DNA of 64,000 nucleotides. It comes from Riptortus pedestris. Taxonomy: Eukaryota; Arthropoda; Insecta; Hemiptera; Alydidae. This document shows, piece after piece, positions 21,199-32,938 of this stretch. Numbering within the stretch: position 1 is the stretch's first letter; the number at the start of each line of letters is the position of its first letter. The position numbers and the translations under genes are program-made. The DNA is taken from the NCBI GenBank assembly GCA_019009955.1, contig CM032231.1:113448501-113512500 (forward strand), in the 5' to 3' direction. The notes under the pieces were generated by a model. That model was not told the origin of the DNA, made no database searches, and worked only from the letters and a program-made list of their open reading frames with translations.

Positions 21199-22018
21199 GT
21201 CCGTCACGCAGGGGCTGCGTAAACTAAGAAGATTTCCAAAGTGAAGATATACAATAGAGGAATCTGCATACTGGTAACACTTAACACCACCGTGAGTAAA
21301 TACAAACGGTAATGAGAAATTTTTCAGTTAATTTTAATAAGCTCCCAGCGGAAACAGAATCAGAATTGTAAAGAAATAGGTCTACCAACGTTTTAGAGCT
21401 GAACGGACAGATAGACATTCTTCACCGGAAAGAAAAACAATTACTGATATACAACTGAATATAACACATTAACTTTATTTCAAACTATTCTATATAATAT
21501 AGTTTACTATATTACTACAATTCATAATGAATCAGAATAATTTATATTTTAATAACTAAAATTTTATTAGTCCAAGAACTAAAGAAGGGGGGAGGGGAGC
21601 GGATGAACAGAACGTATTTGCATATATCTCACAAAGTAAAAGGTTATACGACAAGAAGGATAGATGTAGCTTAGTAGTAGGAAACGGCCGAACTAATCCG
21701 GAATAGGCGATCTCATTTTGTCTGTTACCCACACACAATTAATAAAAATGCAAATATCTCGGTTAATATTCAAGATAGAGAATATATGTATATAACAATA
21801 TTTTTAGTAAATGTAATTTGCAATAAGATTGGTTCTATACAATTTTTCGATCCGACGTATAGCAACAGAGATGTTTCGAAAACCCCCTCCCTAAACCCCC
21901 CTCCCACTTTTCAGATTTCAGCCATTAACGAACTTGATCTTTATTTTTATATATAAGACTGAGTATCGAGTTAGGTATCGATTAAAAGAAAATTGCGACA
22001 GCTAGAGCGTTAACAGAC

Positions 22019-22070
<52 letters not shown>

Positions 22071-22184
22071 GAACGGACCTTTCGTCATCTCCTGGGTAGG
22101 ATCGATGGACATTTGAAGAAATTTTTCACAAATCGCGTCATGAGTACGACCTCGATAGCCGATTTCCCTTAAGGGAAATCTGAA
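21199..22184 (-). mobile_element. HINE-like element, C/A composite
   Basis: GTCCGTCACGCAGGGGCTG start. Class C sequence runs to about 21640 (ATTTGCATATATCTCAC), then class A-like GGAAACGGCCGAACTAATCC, then the common module, (TA)n at 22019-22063, and GATTTCCCTTAAGGGAAATCTG at the end. It joins modules normally found in separate classes. Confidence 0.8.
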
Positions 22185-22587
22185 TAAAAATTGTTTTTAA
22201 CAAGTTCTTTTCCACATGTATGTTTTACGAATTAAAATTAAGATTAACCTAAACATAGATACAATAGGTTACAATTGGTTTCCATACGATATAATAATAA
22301 TTATTTTAAATAAGACGAAAAGAAATTTACTTTCAACAATGAATGGAAACACGATTTCCTTAAAGCCTTAGATAAGATTTGACTTCGTACGACAGCCGAC
22401 AGCCAATTTAAAGTTTAAGTTAAATGAGTTGCAGAACAAATTCAATGCAAAGAAACCAACATAACTATGCGATTATATTGTGAAACTCCGAATAGATGAA
22501 TGCAAACAATCGCTTCCGCAGTACCAAAAGTAAAATGAAGAAGTGCCAAAAGTGCAAACAAGGATTACCAAAAGTATAATCAAGGAG
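22185..22587. other. No recognised feature
   Basis: Spacer. Confidence 0.4.
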
Positions 22588-22765
22588 TGGCAGAATATAA
22601 CATATTAATTTTATTGAGAACTATTTACTATATCTTGTACAGTAATTTACAACGAATCAGAATAAGTTTTATCTCAATCTATCAAATTTTAGTAGTCCAA
22701 GAACTTAAGACAAACACCTTTATTATACGAGTTACATGCAAATATGTCCTGGTGACCCTCTCCCC
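22588..22765. mobile_element. HINE class C scraps, rearranged
   Basis: 22588-22708 is class C inner sequence (plus reading: GAATATAACATATTAATTTT .. CCAAGAACTTAAGAC). 22709-22765 is the neighbouring class C sequence in the opposite direction (CCTTTATTATACGAG, ATGCAAATATGTCC, CTCCCC). An internal inversion. Confidence 0.6.
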
Positions 22766-23754
22766 TTTCGCCGTCATAAGATTAAATATATATTATTTTC
22801 TTTAATTATTTTTACAATACATTTCGTGATTTCCAATTTCCCCAAATTTTCTACAGTACATGTACAGAGGTATCGTCTTTTCCCTGTTTCGAAACATCAA
22901 ATATGTATCATTGTACCACACAATAACACTTGATTAATTAATAGTTCGGATTGACCGCAAATATGACTTCTAATAAACGCCTTTCTGTTTCTTAAGCCGC
23001 TGTTATGAATGGTTTCCATCACTAAAATACGTTAACAAAAAAATAAACCAAAAACCATAAAAACATTTTAGTATCAAGTTCAGAAATGTTAAGATCGAAG
23101 AATGATGGAGTACCTACATTATATAATGGATATTAATCAATAACTTATTTATTTTTCTATTGCCCCTCACCAAAAATAAACGAAAAGAAAAGTTTATTTT
23201 AATGAAAGTCACGGCTAGAAGGAAGAACATTTTTATCCCACCGACTGAAAATGAACACTTAGATGATTAATGGTGTTGTTAGTTAATGAAAAATGATACC
23301 TTGTTCAATACTAATGACTTGTATTCTATCCTTCTACTAATCCTTCTAGCCTTCTTTCACAGATTATGAGTTGATGTAGTAATTCGACGAAGGGATAATA
23401 AATTAAAATTTTAATAAATAGAAAAAGTCTTCGGCAAAGTTAAATTTTCAAAATAATGTAGAAAACATTAGAAAATAAATATAACTTAGCAGTCCCATTC
23501 ACTTCAATTCTTTTTTTTTTCCACAGAAAAGTATATTCCTCTAGGAGGTAGATGAAGAGTGAGAAAGAAGACGTATACATTATGCGAGTCAACAATGAAG
23601 GTTCCTTATGTTTCATCCCCCCCCCCCTCCTCTTTACTATTATTTTTGATATTTTTCCGTTAATGATTTTTTTATTATAACCTGCAGTGATTTCTGTTAT
23701 AACAAAACTATTATAGAAATTCCTATTATAAAAATATTTTGTTTTTAATTTTTT
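22766..23754. other. No recognised gene or repeat
   Basis: AT-rich spacer, with a C-run at about 23618-23627. Confidence 0.4.
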
Positions 23755-23876
23755 TTGAGGTCGTACTCATGACGCGACTTACGAAAAATTTCTTGAAATG
23801 CCCATCGATCCTACCTAGGAGATGACGAAAATGAGGTCCGTTCAAAATTATATATATATCTATATCTATCTATCTA

Positions 23877-23943
<67 letters not shown>

Positions 23944-24723
23944 CTGTTAACGCTCTAGCGGTCGCTATGTGTGTTTGATCGATACAAAACTCGATATTTA
24001 ACCGTTTTATGTAAAAAGACAGATCAAGTTCGTTAATAGCTGATATCGGACCAGAGGGAGGGGGTGGGTTTAGAGGGGGGATTTTTGAAAATTCCAAATA
24101 TCTCTGTTATTATGCATCGGAACGAAAAAATGTATATACCCAATATAATTGAAAATTAAATTTACTATAAATATTGTTATATACGTTTATTCTCTATCTT
24201 GAATATTAACCGAGATATTTGCATTTTTCAGTTTTCAGCAAACCGTCACTGCTACTCATGTTACGTAAACAATACTCTGCTACATAATAAATCACATTAT
24301 TGGAAGTTTAAATACCAAAAATTGTATTCAAGAGACCTTTATTATACGAGATACATGCAATTATGCCCTGTTGACTCCCCCCCCCCCCCCTCCATCTTAA
24401 AGTTTTGGACTACTAAAATTTGATTGATTGAGATAACAATTATTCTGACTCATTATTAATTACAGTACTAGATATAGTAAATAGTTCTCAATAAAATTAA
24501 TGTGTTATATTCTGATATATTTCAGTAATTGTTTTTCTTTCCAGTTTGTTTACATTTCAAACCTAACGCTTCCTCTCGGCAGGTTATTGAAATTGGATGA
24601 AGCATTTCTTGTTTCCGTTTGTATTTATTCACGGTGTAGTTGTGTTAGTAGTATGTATATTTATCTATTACTAAACTTCACAAGGGAAATCTGCTTAGTT
24701 TACGCAGCCCCTGCGTGACGGAC
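23755..24723 (+). mobile_element. HINE-like element, class C, nearly complete
   Basis: Begins at GAGGTCGTACTCATGACGCG (terminal palindrome lost), TACCTAGGAGATGACG, TGAGGTCCGTTCAAAATTAT, (TA)n at 23849-23939, the common module, class C sequence with TTTGTTTACATTTCAAACC, then GGGAAATCTGCTTAGTTTAC and the hairpin ACGCAGCCCCTGCGT before GACGGAC and a T-run. Confidence 0.85.
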
Positions 24724-25038
24724 TTTTTTTATAACTGTGGCAGAGAAATTTTGTCTCCCACTTGTCATTTATATAAAGTATTAAAATCGTTGAATAAATG
24801 TTATCATGTACGTTCATATTTCACTCATCTACAATATTATTATATTGTACAGTTGCTCTTGATACCTCTAATATGAACTTCTTTGGAATTCCTTCTTCAA
24901 TCATACAATCGTGGGTAGCTAAAGCACCAACAAGCGGGCATAAGACCAAAACTAAGTCTAACAATGGCTAGCAATATTAGTTGAGCACGCAATCTTTATA
25001 TCTTTATACAATGCCACACAACTCGTCTTGGTGTAGAG
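24724..25038. other. No recognised feature
   Basis: Spacer. Confidence 0.4.
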
Positions 25039-25796
25039 CAGGGCTTCTTAAACTTTTGTAATTTACGACCCCATTTATGATTGCGAGTTTCTTGACGACC
25101 CCATACAAATATAAAAGAAAAATAAATTAATATTTTTTGATGGTTTATTTATTAGGTAACAATATACATATGAAAATACATAAGTTTAGAATTTAGAAGT
25201 TTAGAAGTTTGCTACGCGACCCCAAATGGGTTTTCAAATGGGGTCGCGTAGCAAAATTCTGGGGTCGTGAGAGATAAAAATACAATTTATGTTTTATCTT
25301 CAGTTACAACTTACTCGTCGATTAGACGAATATGCTTTATCTGCAATTACAACCTATTCGTCGATTCGACGATGCTTCTTTTACAAAGAGAAGGTTATCT
25401 TTCCTTTGGAAGGACGAGGCGATTTTCGGATGTATGTAGGCAATAAAAAACAGGCACATCCATCTCATTAAATTTTTAACTTATACTTTAATTTAATACT
25501 TACCACGCAACTACTTGAATATATTCGAGAGAATTAAGACGGTCAGAATCCTCCTTTATTTTTGAAACTATAATAAATACAATTCTATAATTTTTTGTGC
25601 AATTTTTAATTTTAGATTTATCTATGTTTCAAAACGAATTCTAAACTTATATATTTTCATATGTATATGTATATTGTTACCTAATAAATAAATCATCAAA
25701 AATATTAATTTATTTTTCTTTTATATTTGTATGGGGTCGTCAAGAAACTCGCAATCATAAATGGGGTCGTAAATTACAAAAGTTTAAGAAGCCCTG
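25039..25796. mobile_element. hAT-like foldback MITE with long inverted repeats
   Basis: Arms of about 160 bp begin CAGGGCTTCTTAAAC and are near-identical inverted copies (25039-25200 and about 25635-25796); they share ACGACCCCATTTATGATTG and TTTGATG..TTTATTTATTAGG. CAGGG/CCCTG ends suggest hAT. Flanking 8-mers GTGTAGAG and GCCTAATA do not match well, so no target duplication is claimed. A second hairpin (GCTACGCGACCCCA and its complement) lies at 25212-25254. Non-coding; the 60-codon frame at 25289-25471 shows nothing. Confidence 0.7.
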
Positions 25797-26863
25797 GCCT
25801 AATAGAATCGGGTCGCAGGACTGACAACCTAACAATTGGAAATATACATAATCTCGCGTCGTTAATTAATTTTATTTATGAAAATTCAAAAGAAAAATAG
25901 AAAATGATGTTTTATTACTTTTTGTAAACTATATTTTGGGGTCTCTTGAGCCACCAATATCACTTCCTTCTTGTGGCTTCTTGACGTCTTATATTAATTT
26001 TTATCAAAAATCATTTTTAATGACATATCGTTATTAATTTTGAGATTGTATAAAATTTTAAAAAGCCCTATTTCGGTCCAATTACATATTTCCCATCGCC
26101 ATTAGCCTAAACTAGAAGAGCTTATTTAACCTACCCCACCATAGGCAACGCCATACACATAATGTACAGAATTAAACATTTAATTTTAGAATATATTAGC
26201 AAAAAATAAATCACAATAAGAAATAAACTAATAAAATACCTAACACGAAAGAGATGGATATGTAACATATTAATACACTAATAATGATAATACATTGATT
26301 CAATTAATACATATGCAATACGTGTAGATATAATACATTTTTGCCCATAGGCGGTTTATAAAGGTATACCTCTATAAAAGTAAAATTAAAATAAATAACA
26401 AGAAACAATAACAAATAACAGAAGTACTATAAATAAACATTTTATAAGCACAGTACTAAATTAAAGTAATTTTAATCAGAATATAAGGAAAGCAAAAATT
26501 GGCGGTGAGCATAGTTGTGAATGATTAATAGTTATTAATAGTTTGTGGATGGTTCAAAGTTATTATTAATAGTTGGTTAATGAAATGACGGCTGAAAATG
26601 GTACTTTTGCTAATATTGTCATATAAATCACATATATAGATATAATAAATAAAAAGGTTTGTATAGAAATATATAAACGCAATTAAAAAACACTGGAATT
26701 ATTATTAAACATCAAAAGTTACTGAGTTGATTCCGTCGATATCCTTGGGGTTAACGAAACCTTTACTTTAAGCCATTCTATGAAAAAAATGTTATAATAG
26801 TGGAAACCAGATTTTTGTTTTCTTTTTTATCCTTTGGTTATAAAAACACATGATCTGATTTCA
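25797..26863. other. No recognised gene or repeat
   Basis: AT-rich spacer. Confidence 0.45.
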
Positions 26864-26874
26864 TATTTATAATT

Positions 26875-27085
26875 GTTGTTATTTATTAACGTCCACTTTG
26901 TGTTATCGTTACGGACTATCTACAGGTTACCATCCTTTTCTAGCAAAGGCGAGACTAAGGATTTTATTTTTTGGATTCATCACTAAATAAATTGCTATTG
27001 CTCAGGGGAGAACAGTACTCGCCACTCTAAGATTACCATATGAAATTAAGGGCAACATTTTAACTCACATGGCTAAACTGCTCCG
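26875..27085 (-). mobile_element. tRNA-derived SINE (S1) with 11-bp target duplication
   Basis: Minus reading CGGAGCAGTTTAGCCATGTG to the TTAATAAATAAC tail. Perfect duplication TATTTATAATT at 26864-26874 and 27086-27096 fixes both ends and shows retroposition. The B-box region is worn (GGCGAGTACTGTTCTCCCC). Confidence 0.9.
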
Positions 27086-27096
27086 TATTTATAATT

Positions 27097-27396
27097 AGTT
27101 TAGTATAAATATTCTTGCCATAAGTTTCTATGGTATATTTAAGTAATGACCACTTTTTAAATAATCAGACAGGCTAGATGAATGCCCTCCCTTCCAAAAA
27201 AAAAAATATATTCACCAGCATTCATTCAATTAATCAGACAGCAGAGAGGCCAGTACTTCCAATTTAGTGGGCATGTTGGACGAATCTCTGGGGCCTATAG
27301 ATGAACTCTTAACAGACCAAAATTAAATTAATCCCAACTCCAACTTCATACCTCCCAAATGGATTAGCACATATTTGAATAATTTCGCTTGTGCAA

Positions 27397-27402
<6 letters not shown>
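27097..27402. other. No recognised feature
   Basis: Spacer before a (TA)n tract at 27403-27441. Confidence 0.4.
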
Positions 27403-27440
<38 letters not shown>

Positions 27441-27445
<5 letters not shown>

Positions 27446-27795
27446 GTGCTGATGTTTTTGACCAGGTTGTATTTATATGTGGTGTGTTGTTCTTTTTGGA
27501 GTTTTGATCAATGTTGGTGAAATGAATCTTAGTTTATGCCGATATTTCGAGAATCTTTATTTTCTCTTCCTCAGGGTAAGACTAAATAGATCTATAGACT
27601 ATTATACATTCTTATTGCACTATGACTAGGGTTATATGACTATAACCCTAGTCATAGTGCAATAGCCATGAGTAATAGTCTATAGATATATTTAGTCTTG
27701 CCCTGAGGAAGAGTCAATTAAGATTCTCGAAATATCGCCATACACTAAGATTCATTTCACCAACATTGATCAAAACTCCGAAAAGAACAACACAC

Positions 27796-27806
<11 letters not shown>
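27441..27806. mobile_element. Foldback (palindromic) element, copy 2
   Basis: A nearly perfect palindrome of about 330 bp centred near 27640 (CTAGGGTTATATGACTATAA), with arms running out to GTGGTGTGTTGTTC and its complement at 27806. The 27441-27480 flank matches the outer flank of copy 1 at 3868-3905. Each arm carries CTGAGGAAGAG..TTCTCGAAATATCG. Flanked by (TA)n on both sides. Confidence 0.8.
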
Positions 27807-27843
<37 letters not shown>

Positions 27844-28483
27844 CTGTAATTTTTGATAATGTCGGATTTAAAATGGCAAAACTTGACTGTGATGTTACTC
27901 TCTAAGATTATTTATTTCTTTGAGTTCACATATAAAATAAAATAGATCAAAGCCTAAAATTTTCAAAGTTCTCACATTTATGACGCAAGTTTCACCAAAA
28001 TGGAGTTCTATATTTTATTTAATCTTAAGGTAGGCTATAAATATTTATTGCTGTTTTCCAACCTCATCAAATGTTTCTCTTAAAATGTTGACAAATATTT
28101 TACATATAAATAAATACTTCGTAAAACAAATTTGTTTAAAAGCTCATAAATGTGCATTAATAAAATATGATAGAAAAAAACCAGGATAATTGAATTTTAC
28201 AATTAGATATGTATTGCTCTGTTCTGATTGGCCGGCGTCAAAATGAAAAGTATATTATTGTCCATTATGCTATCAGCTCATAACGAATCGATTGTGTAAT
28301 TACCGAGATGAAATGTTTATTATTTTTTTTTTTAAATTGTATAATTTCATTCACTTGTTTTTGCTTTGTTACATCTATGTATATCCAAATTAAATTCATT
28401 TTATCGTATATTCTCTTTGCCATGAACAAAATTTAAATCATTAGATTTAACTGCAAAAGTGGTGTCCTATTCTCTTTGTTATT
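27807..28483. other. No recognised gene; starts in (TA)n
   Basis: (TA)n to about 27840, then AT-rich sequence without recognisable features. Confidence 0.45.
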
Positions 28484-28722
28484 ATTATTAGCGGATTTCC
28501 CTAGAGGGAAATTGTTATAGTGTAACATAACATTTATAGAACATTTTATTTAGAATAAGATTGGTTCGATACAAACTTTCGATCCAATGCATAATAATGG
28601 AGATACTAACAACTTTCGAAATTCTCCCCCCCCCAATCCCTGATTTCTGCAGTTAACGAACTTGATCTTTCTTTTTATAAAAAAAAACGATTATATATCA
28701 AGTCGGTAACGATAAGACAAAA
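28484..28722 (-). mobile_element. HINE scraps, class B
   Basis: 28491-28512 is an isolated palindrome end (AGCGGATTTCCCTAGAGGG). 28525-28720 is a class B common-module piece (TTTCGATCCAATGCATAATA, CAGTTAACGAACTTGATC). A younger class A copy begins immediately after it, in its ACAAAAA run. Confidence 0.65.
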
Positions 28723-28723
28723 A

Positions 28724-29209
28724 GTCCGTCACGCAGGGGCTGCGTAAACTAAGCAGATTTCCCACGTGAAGTTTTACAATAGAGAAATCTGCCCAATAAC
28801 AAGTGTAGTAAGTAGTAAGGGATCACTAAACTTATACACGAGGGACGAATAGTTACGAAAACGGCCGCCAGAGCTCTCTTCGGAAAGTACCAAACAGCTC
28901 ACTCCTGGCGACCAATGCAGAATACAAATGCAAATATCTCGGTTAATATTCAAGATACAGAATAAATGTATAGAACAATATTTATAGTAAATTTAATTTG
29001 AAATAAGATTGATAATATACAATTTTTCGATCCGACGCATAATAACGGAGATATTTCCAATTTTCCGAAAATCCCTTCTCTAAACCCCCCCCCTCAGACT
29101 GGTCCGATTTCAGCCATTAACGAACTTGATCTTTCTTTTTACATAAAACGATTAAATTCCGAGTTTGGTAACGATAAAACAAAAATTGCGACCGCTAGAG
29201 CGTTAACAG

Positions 29210-29272
<63 letters not shown>

Positions 29273-29304
29273 TTTTGAACGGACCTCATTTTCGTCATCT
29301 CCTG

Positions 29305-29369
<65 letters not shown>

Positions 29370-29460
29370 GAACGGACCTCATTTTCCTCATTTGATGGTA
29401 GGATCAATGGACATTTGACGAAAATTTCGAAAATCGCGACGACCTCAATAGCTGATGGGA
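28724..29460 (-). mobile_element. HINE-like element, class A, internal duplication
   Basis: Perfect GTCCGTCACGCAGGGGCTGC start and GCAGATTTCCCACGTGAAG, class A module, common module to GTTAACAGACAAATA, then (TA)n, then GAACGGACCTCATTTTCGTC, then a second (TA)n followed by the same GAACGGACCTCATTTTC again. It ends in CGACCTCAATAGCTGATGGG without the palindrome. The microsatellite plus about 45 bp has been duplicated. Confidence 0.85.
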
Positions 29461-30037
29461 ATGGCCAGACTAGAATTATTTTTTTAATTGTCCTTTACTT
29501 GTTATCAGTAATGTACTTCTAGTTCATTTATTGCCAAAGATTTATTTGTTTAGTAATACAGATATGATTAGGTAGGTTAGGTCTAGGTGAACAATTGCTG
29601 TAGTAGTAATCGAAAATAATTAATTTTTCATAATGGATTCCAGAAAACCCAGAATTAGGTTGCGTCGTTTTAAAATATGGATAAAGTGTAAAACGGAACA
29701 GATTACACAGGCACCGAAGAGTAAACTATTGGGAAACAAACGTAAATCCTCAAGAGAAGGGCTTTGTGCATTTCAAATTGGGCTTTATTGGAGTAAATAA
29801 TGCACTTTCAATTTTGTTATTGGTTAATTTATAAAATTGAAATTCTAATGGCAAAAGTAATTTCCTTAATTGGCGCTCTTAATTGAATATGTCAAAACAG
29901 TGTTTTGCAATGTTAATCAACGTGAATACTATCCTTTTTCCTAGATTTATAAAATTTATTGCAGTATACCATATAAGGGAAGTTGCTCAAATATACAGAT
30001 AAATATACTAAAATTGAAAAAGATGAAAAAAACCCCA
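29461..30037. other. No recognised gene or repeat
   Basis: Spacer. Confidence 0.4.
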
Positions 30038-30041
30038 TTAA

Positions 30042-31001
30042 CCCTAGTATTACCGACCTCTCCCAGGTCGCATGGATTACCAAGGGGGGGCTCCTCGAGC
30101 CCACAACCTTAAAAACCTTTTATTTTGTTTCTATAATTTTTTTAACATTTTTATTTCTATTGGATTATGTTTAATGAACGTTTCTTATGACACCTGTGAA
30201 AAAAAAATTAAATACAAACATAAAAATAAATTAAAAAAAAAAGTTCGGATGGGGAAAAAAGGATGACTTTAAATTAAATGTAATTTTATTCTACTGGAGG
30301 AACATATCTAAACATTGTTAGAATAAAAAGTTATCTATATCTAAGTTATTATAACATTATAATAGAATAATAATTTAAGAAAATATAATTATCAGATTCG
30401 TAATGCAATTATCGGTGCTCTTGCACAATAATTTTTTTTCCGAGTGTTTATCCAGGATGCAGCATGGACTAACAGTTCCCCTAGTTGGGAACAACCTAGA
30501 AAATCTTCTCTTTTCTAAAAAAGTACCTATCAGGAGCAATAATTATAACCATCTCAGTAATATATTTTTTATATGAAAAAAAATTATATGGGGAGAATAT
30601 ATATATTTTTTTTGAGAAAAAAAAAACTTGAGAAGGTTTGTGTATGTTAAAATTACATCAAAGTAATTATTATTTGAGCAATATAATTAATAACACTTGA
30701 ATTACTAGTTAAAAGTAGTATTAAATATCAGTGGGATCGAGGAGCCCCCCCTTGGTACTTAAGTGTATAACTACCCCTTGCATTACCAAGGGGGGGGGGC
30801 TCCTCGAGCCCCGAAGTAAAAAAAATTTTTTTTATAAAAAAAGAAAATTTTTTATTTAATTTTATTTTTATGCCCTCACTCTAGGATGTTTTTCTGAGGA
30901 ATACATAAAATATCAAAAATATCCCATTAAAATTAGGTGATAGGGAACAAAAAAAAAAAGTTGTGGGCTCAAGGAGCCCCCCCCCCTTGGTAGTTCTAGG
31001 G
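30042..31001. mobile_element. piggyBac-type MITE with G-rich modules
   Basis: Ends CCCTAGTATTACC and GGTAGTTCTAGGG, with exact TTAA duplication (30038-30041, 31002-31005). 960 bp, no transposase visible. A module ACCAAGGGGGGGCTCC(TCGAG)CCC occurs four times: about 30079-30102 and 30784-30812 on plus, 30738-30757 and 30964-30993 on minus, next to or near both ends. The open frames at 29983-30174 and 30072-30266 cross the element and look spurious. Confidence 0.75.
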
Positions 31002-31204
31002 TTAATTTAAACTACTCAATATATAAAACTATTAATGGTGAACTCACTGTCATGACTTAGTAATCCTATAGGTCAAAACTGAAATATTGCCAGATTGCAG
31101 TAAATACATCACCAAAGCATGAACACATTCCAGCAAATCTGATAGATCTGTGGTCTAACTCCTTTGGGTCAGTTCCCAAAGCAATGAAATTCCGCCAAGG
31201 TCGA

Positions 31205-31767
31205 GGAGCTGCGTTAACTAAGCGGATTTCCCACGTGCGTCACGTATTTGCATTTACCTCAAAAAGTAAATGTTCAATGAGAACAATATTTTGTTTTTTA
31301 GACTTAAAATGCAGAGTTTCATAATATAACAGCTTATTGTTAATATGACATGAATAGGAGTGGGAGTTTACTGAAAGCCGAAACCCAATAATGCAGATAC
31401 CTCCGATAATAATCAAAGTACTGGAAAAGAAAAACGTACATTATAATATTTATAGAACACTAAATTTGCAATAAGACTGGCTCTATATAACACTACATAA
31501 TACGTTTAAATATCGAGTTTATTATTATTTATTAACGTCCACTTTTTGCAACTTAGGCTAATCGGGACGGGTTATCTACAGGTTACCACCCTTTCCTAGC
31601 CAGGGATGGGATTTTAGGACGTTATTTAATGAATTTTGTCACTAAATAATTTCCTTTGCCCAGGCTTGAATCGAACTCGCCACTCTAGGATTTCCATGTG
31701 AGATAAAGGTCAACGCTTTAACTTCGAGTTTAGTAAGAATCAAATAAACATTGCTACTGCTATAGCG

Positions 31768-31840
<73 letters not shown>

Positions 31841-31960
31841 TTTTGAAAGGACCTCATTTTCGTTATCTCCTGGGTTGGATCGATGGACATTTGTGGAAAT
31901 TTGTCAAAAACCACGCCATCAGTACGACCTCAATAGCTGATTTCCCTAAGGGGCAATCTA
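31205..31960 (-). mobile_element. HINE-like element, class B, carrying a SINE
   Basis: AGCTGCGTTAACTAAGCGGATTTCCC start (outermost bases replaced), class B blocks, ATATCGAGTTT, then the SINE, then CGAGTTTAGTAAG, (TA)n at 31771-31836, TTTTGAAAGGACCTCATTTTC and a worn palindrome GATTTCCCTAAGGGGCAATC. Confidence 0.8.
31521..31724 (-). mobile_element. SINE S1 inside HINE, 7-bp target duplication
   Basis: Tail ATTATTATTTATTAACGTCC to head AAAGCGTTGACC; the first 25 bp or so of the tRNA-like head are missing (5' truncation). The HINE bases CGAGTTT are duplicated at 31514-31520 and 31725-31731, an exact signature of insertion into an existing HINE. Confidence 0.9.
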
Positions 31961-32938
31961 CGAAAACTGTAGACCGTTTATTCTTTAATGCTATAAAGAT
32001 AAGGGTGTGAAAATAATATGTGGAAGTGGAGTATATTGAATTTTCTATTAATCTATAGACATATAGGGCATCACTTCTAATCACCACATCTTCAGCAGTA
32101 CGTCATCAGTACTAAATGCTAGTTGCTACTGTTGTAAAGCATTTTGAAAATTAAAAAAAAAAAAACTTGATATTTGTTAAAATTTGGAAATATGTATTTT
32201 TACCCAAAATATCGTGCCTTGAAATGCCTCCACGTTGAAAAATATTTATAGAGAAAGGACTGAGTAATTAATTACAATAATGAATAATTCCAATTTTTTT
32301 GTTCAAATACTAGGTTCCTGTGAATAGATTAAAAAGATAAGGGTGCCATAGGAAGTTCACTAATCAAGTAATAAGAAAACTTATAAACTTAACAAGCACC
32401 GAACCGGGAGGAATAAGTTTCCAAAGATTAGGAAGAAGTGTTTCTTTTGCAAAGCCTCGAGGGGCCCTTAAAAGTTTAGTCACGTCCTAACTTGGGGGTT
32501 TTGGGGCCAGTAAGGCCGGCGAAAGTAACTTATTAGCATTAATCTTGCTGCTAGAGGGGATATGAATTTTAATTAATGGACTAAAAACATAGACACAATG
32601 TGGTCAGAGGTTCAAGCTGAGCATTGGTCACGTTGTTGTTTTACAGATAGAGAGAATTACTCCTTGATACTCCATAAAATATTTCACATGATTTGTAAAG
32701 TTAAAATCATTGGCATAACGTGTCTCGCTGAAACAGCCTTAAATTATCAGATAACATTAATTTCAGAGAATTTTTATAATGTTGTCAGACGCTGGTTGTG
32801 AAAGTGTACTCGAAATATGAATACGTAAATCTATGCGCTTTTTTGGTGAGCTTAATGTCGTCAGTGCTATGAAGAAGGCCAGATTCCACTCGTTAGAGAG
32901 AATAGACTCCAACAGATATGCAAGGAAAATGAAATAGT
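31961..32938. other. No recognised gene or repeat
   Basis: Spacer. GC is slightly higher at 32440-32530. The short frame at 32598-32801 is unconvincing. Confidence 0.4.
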
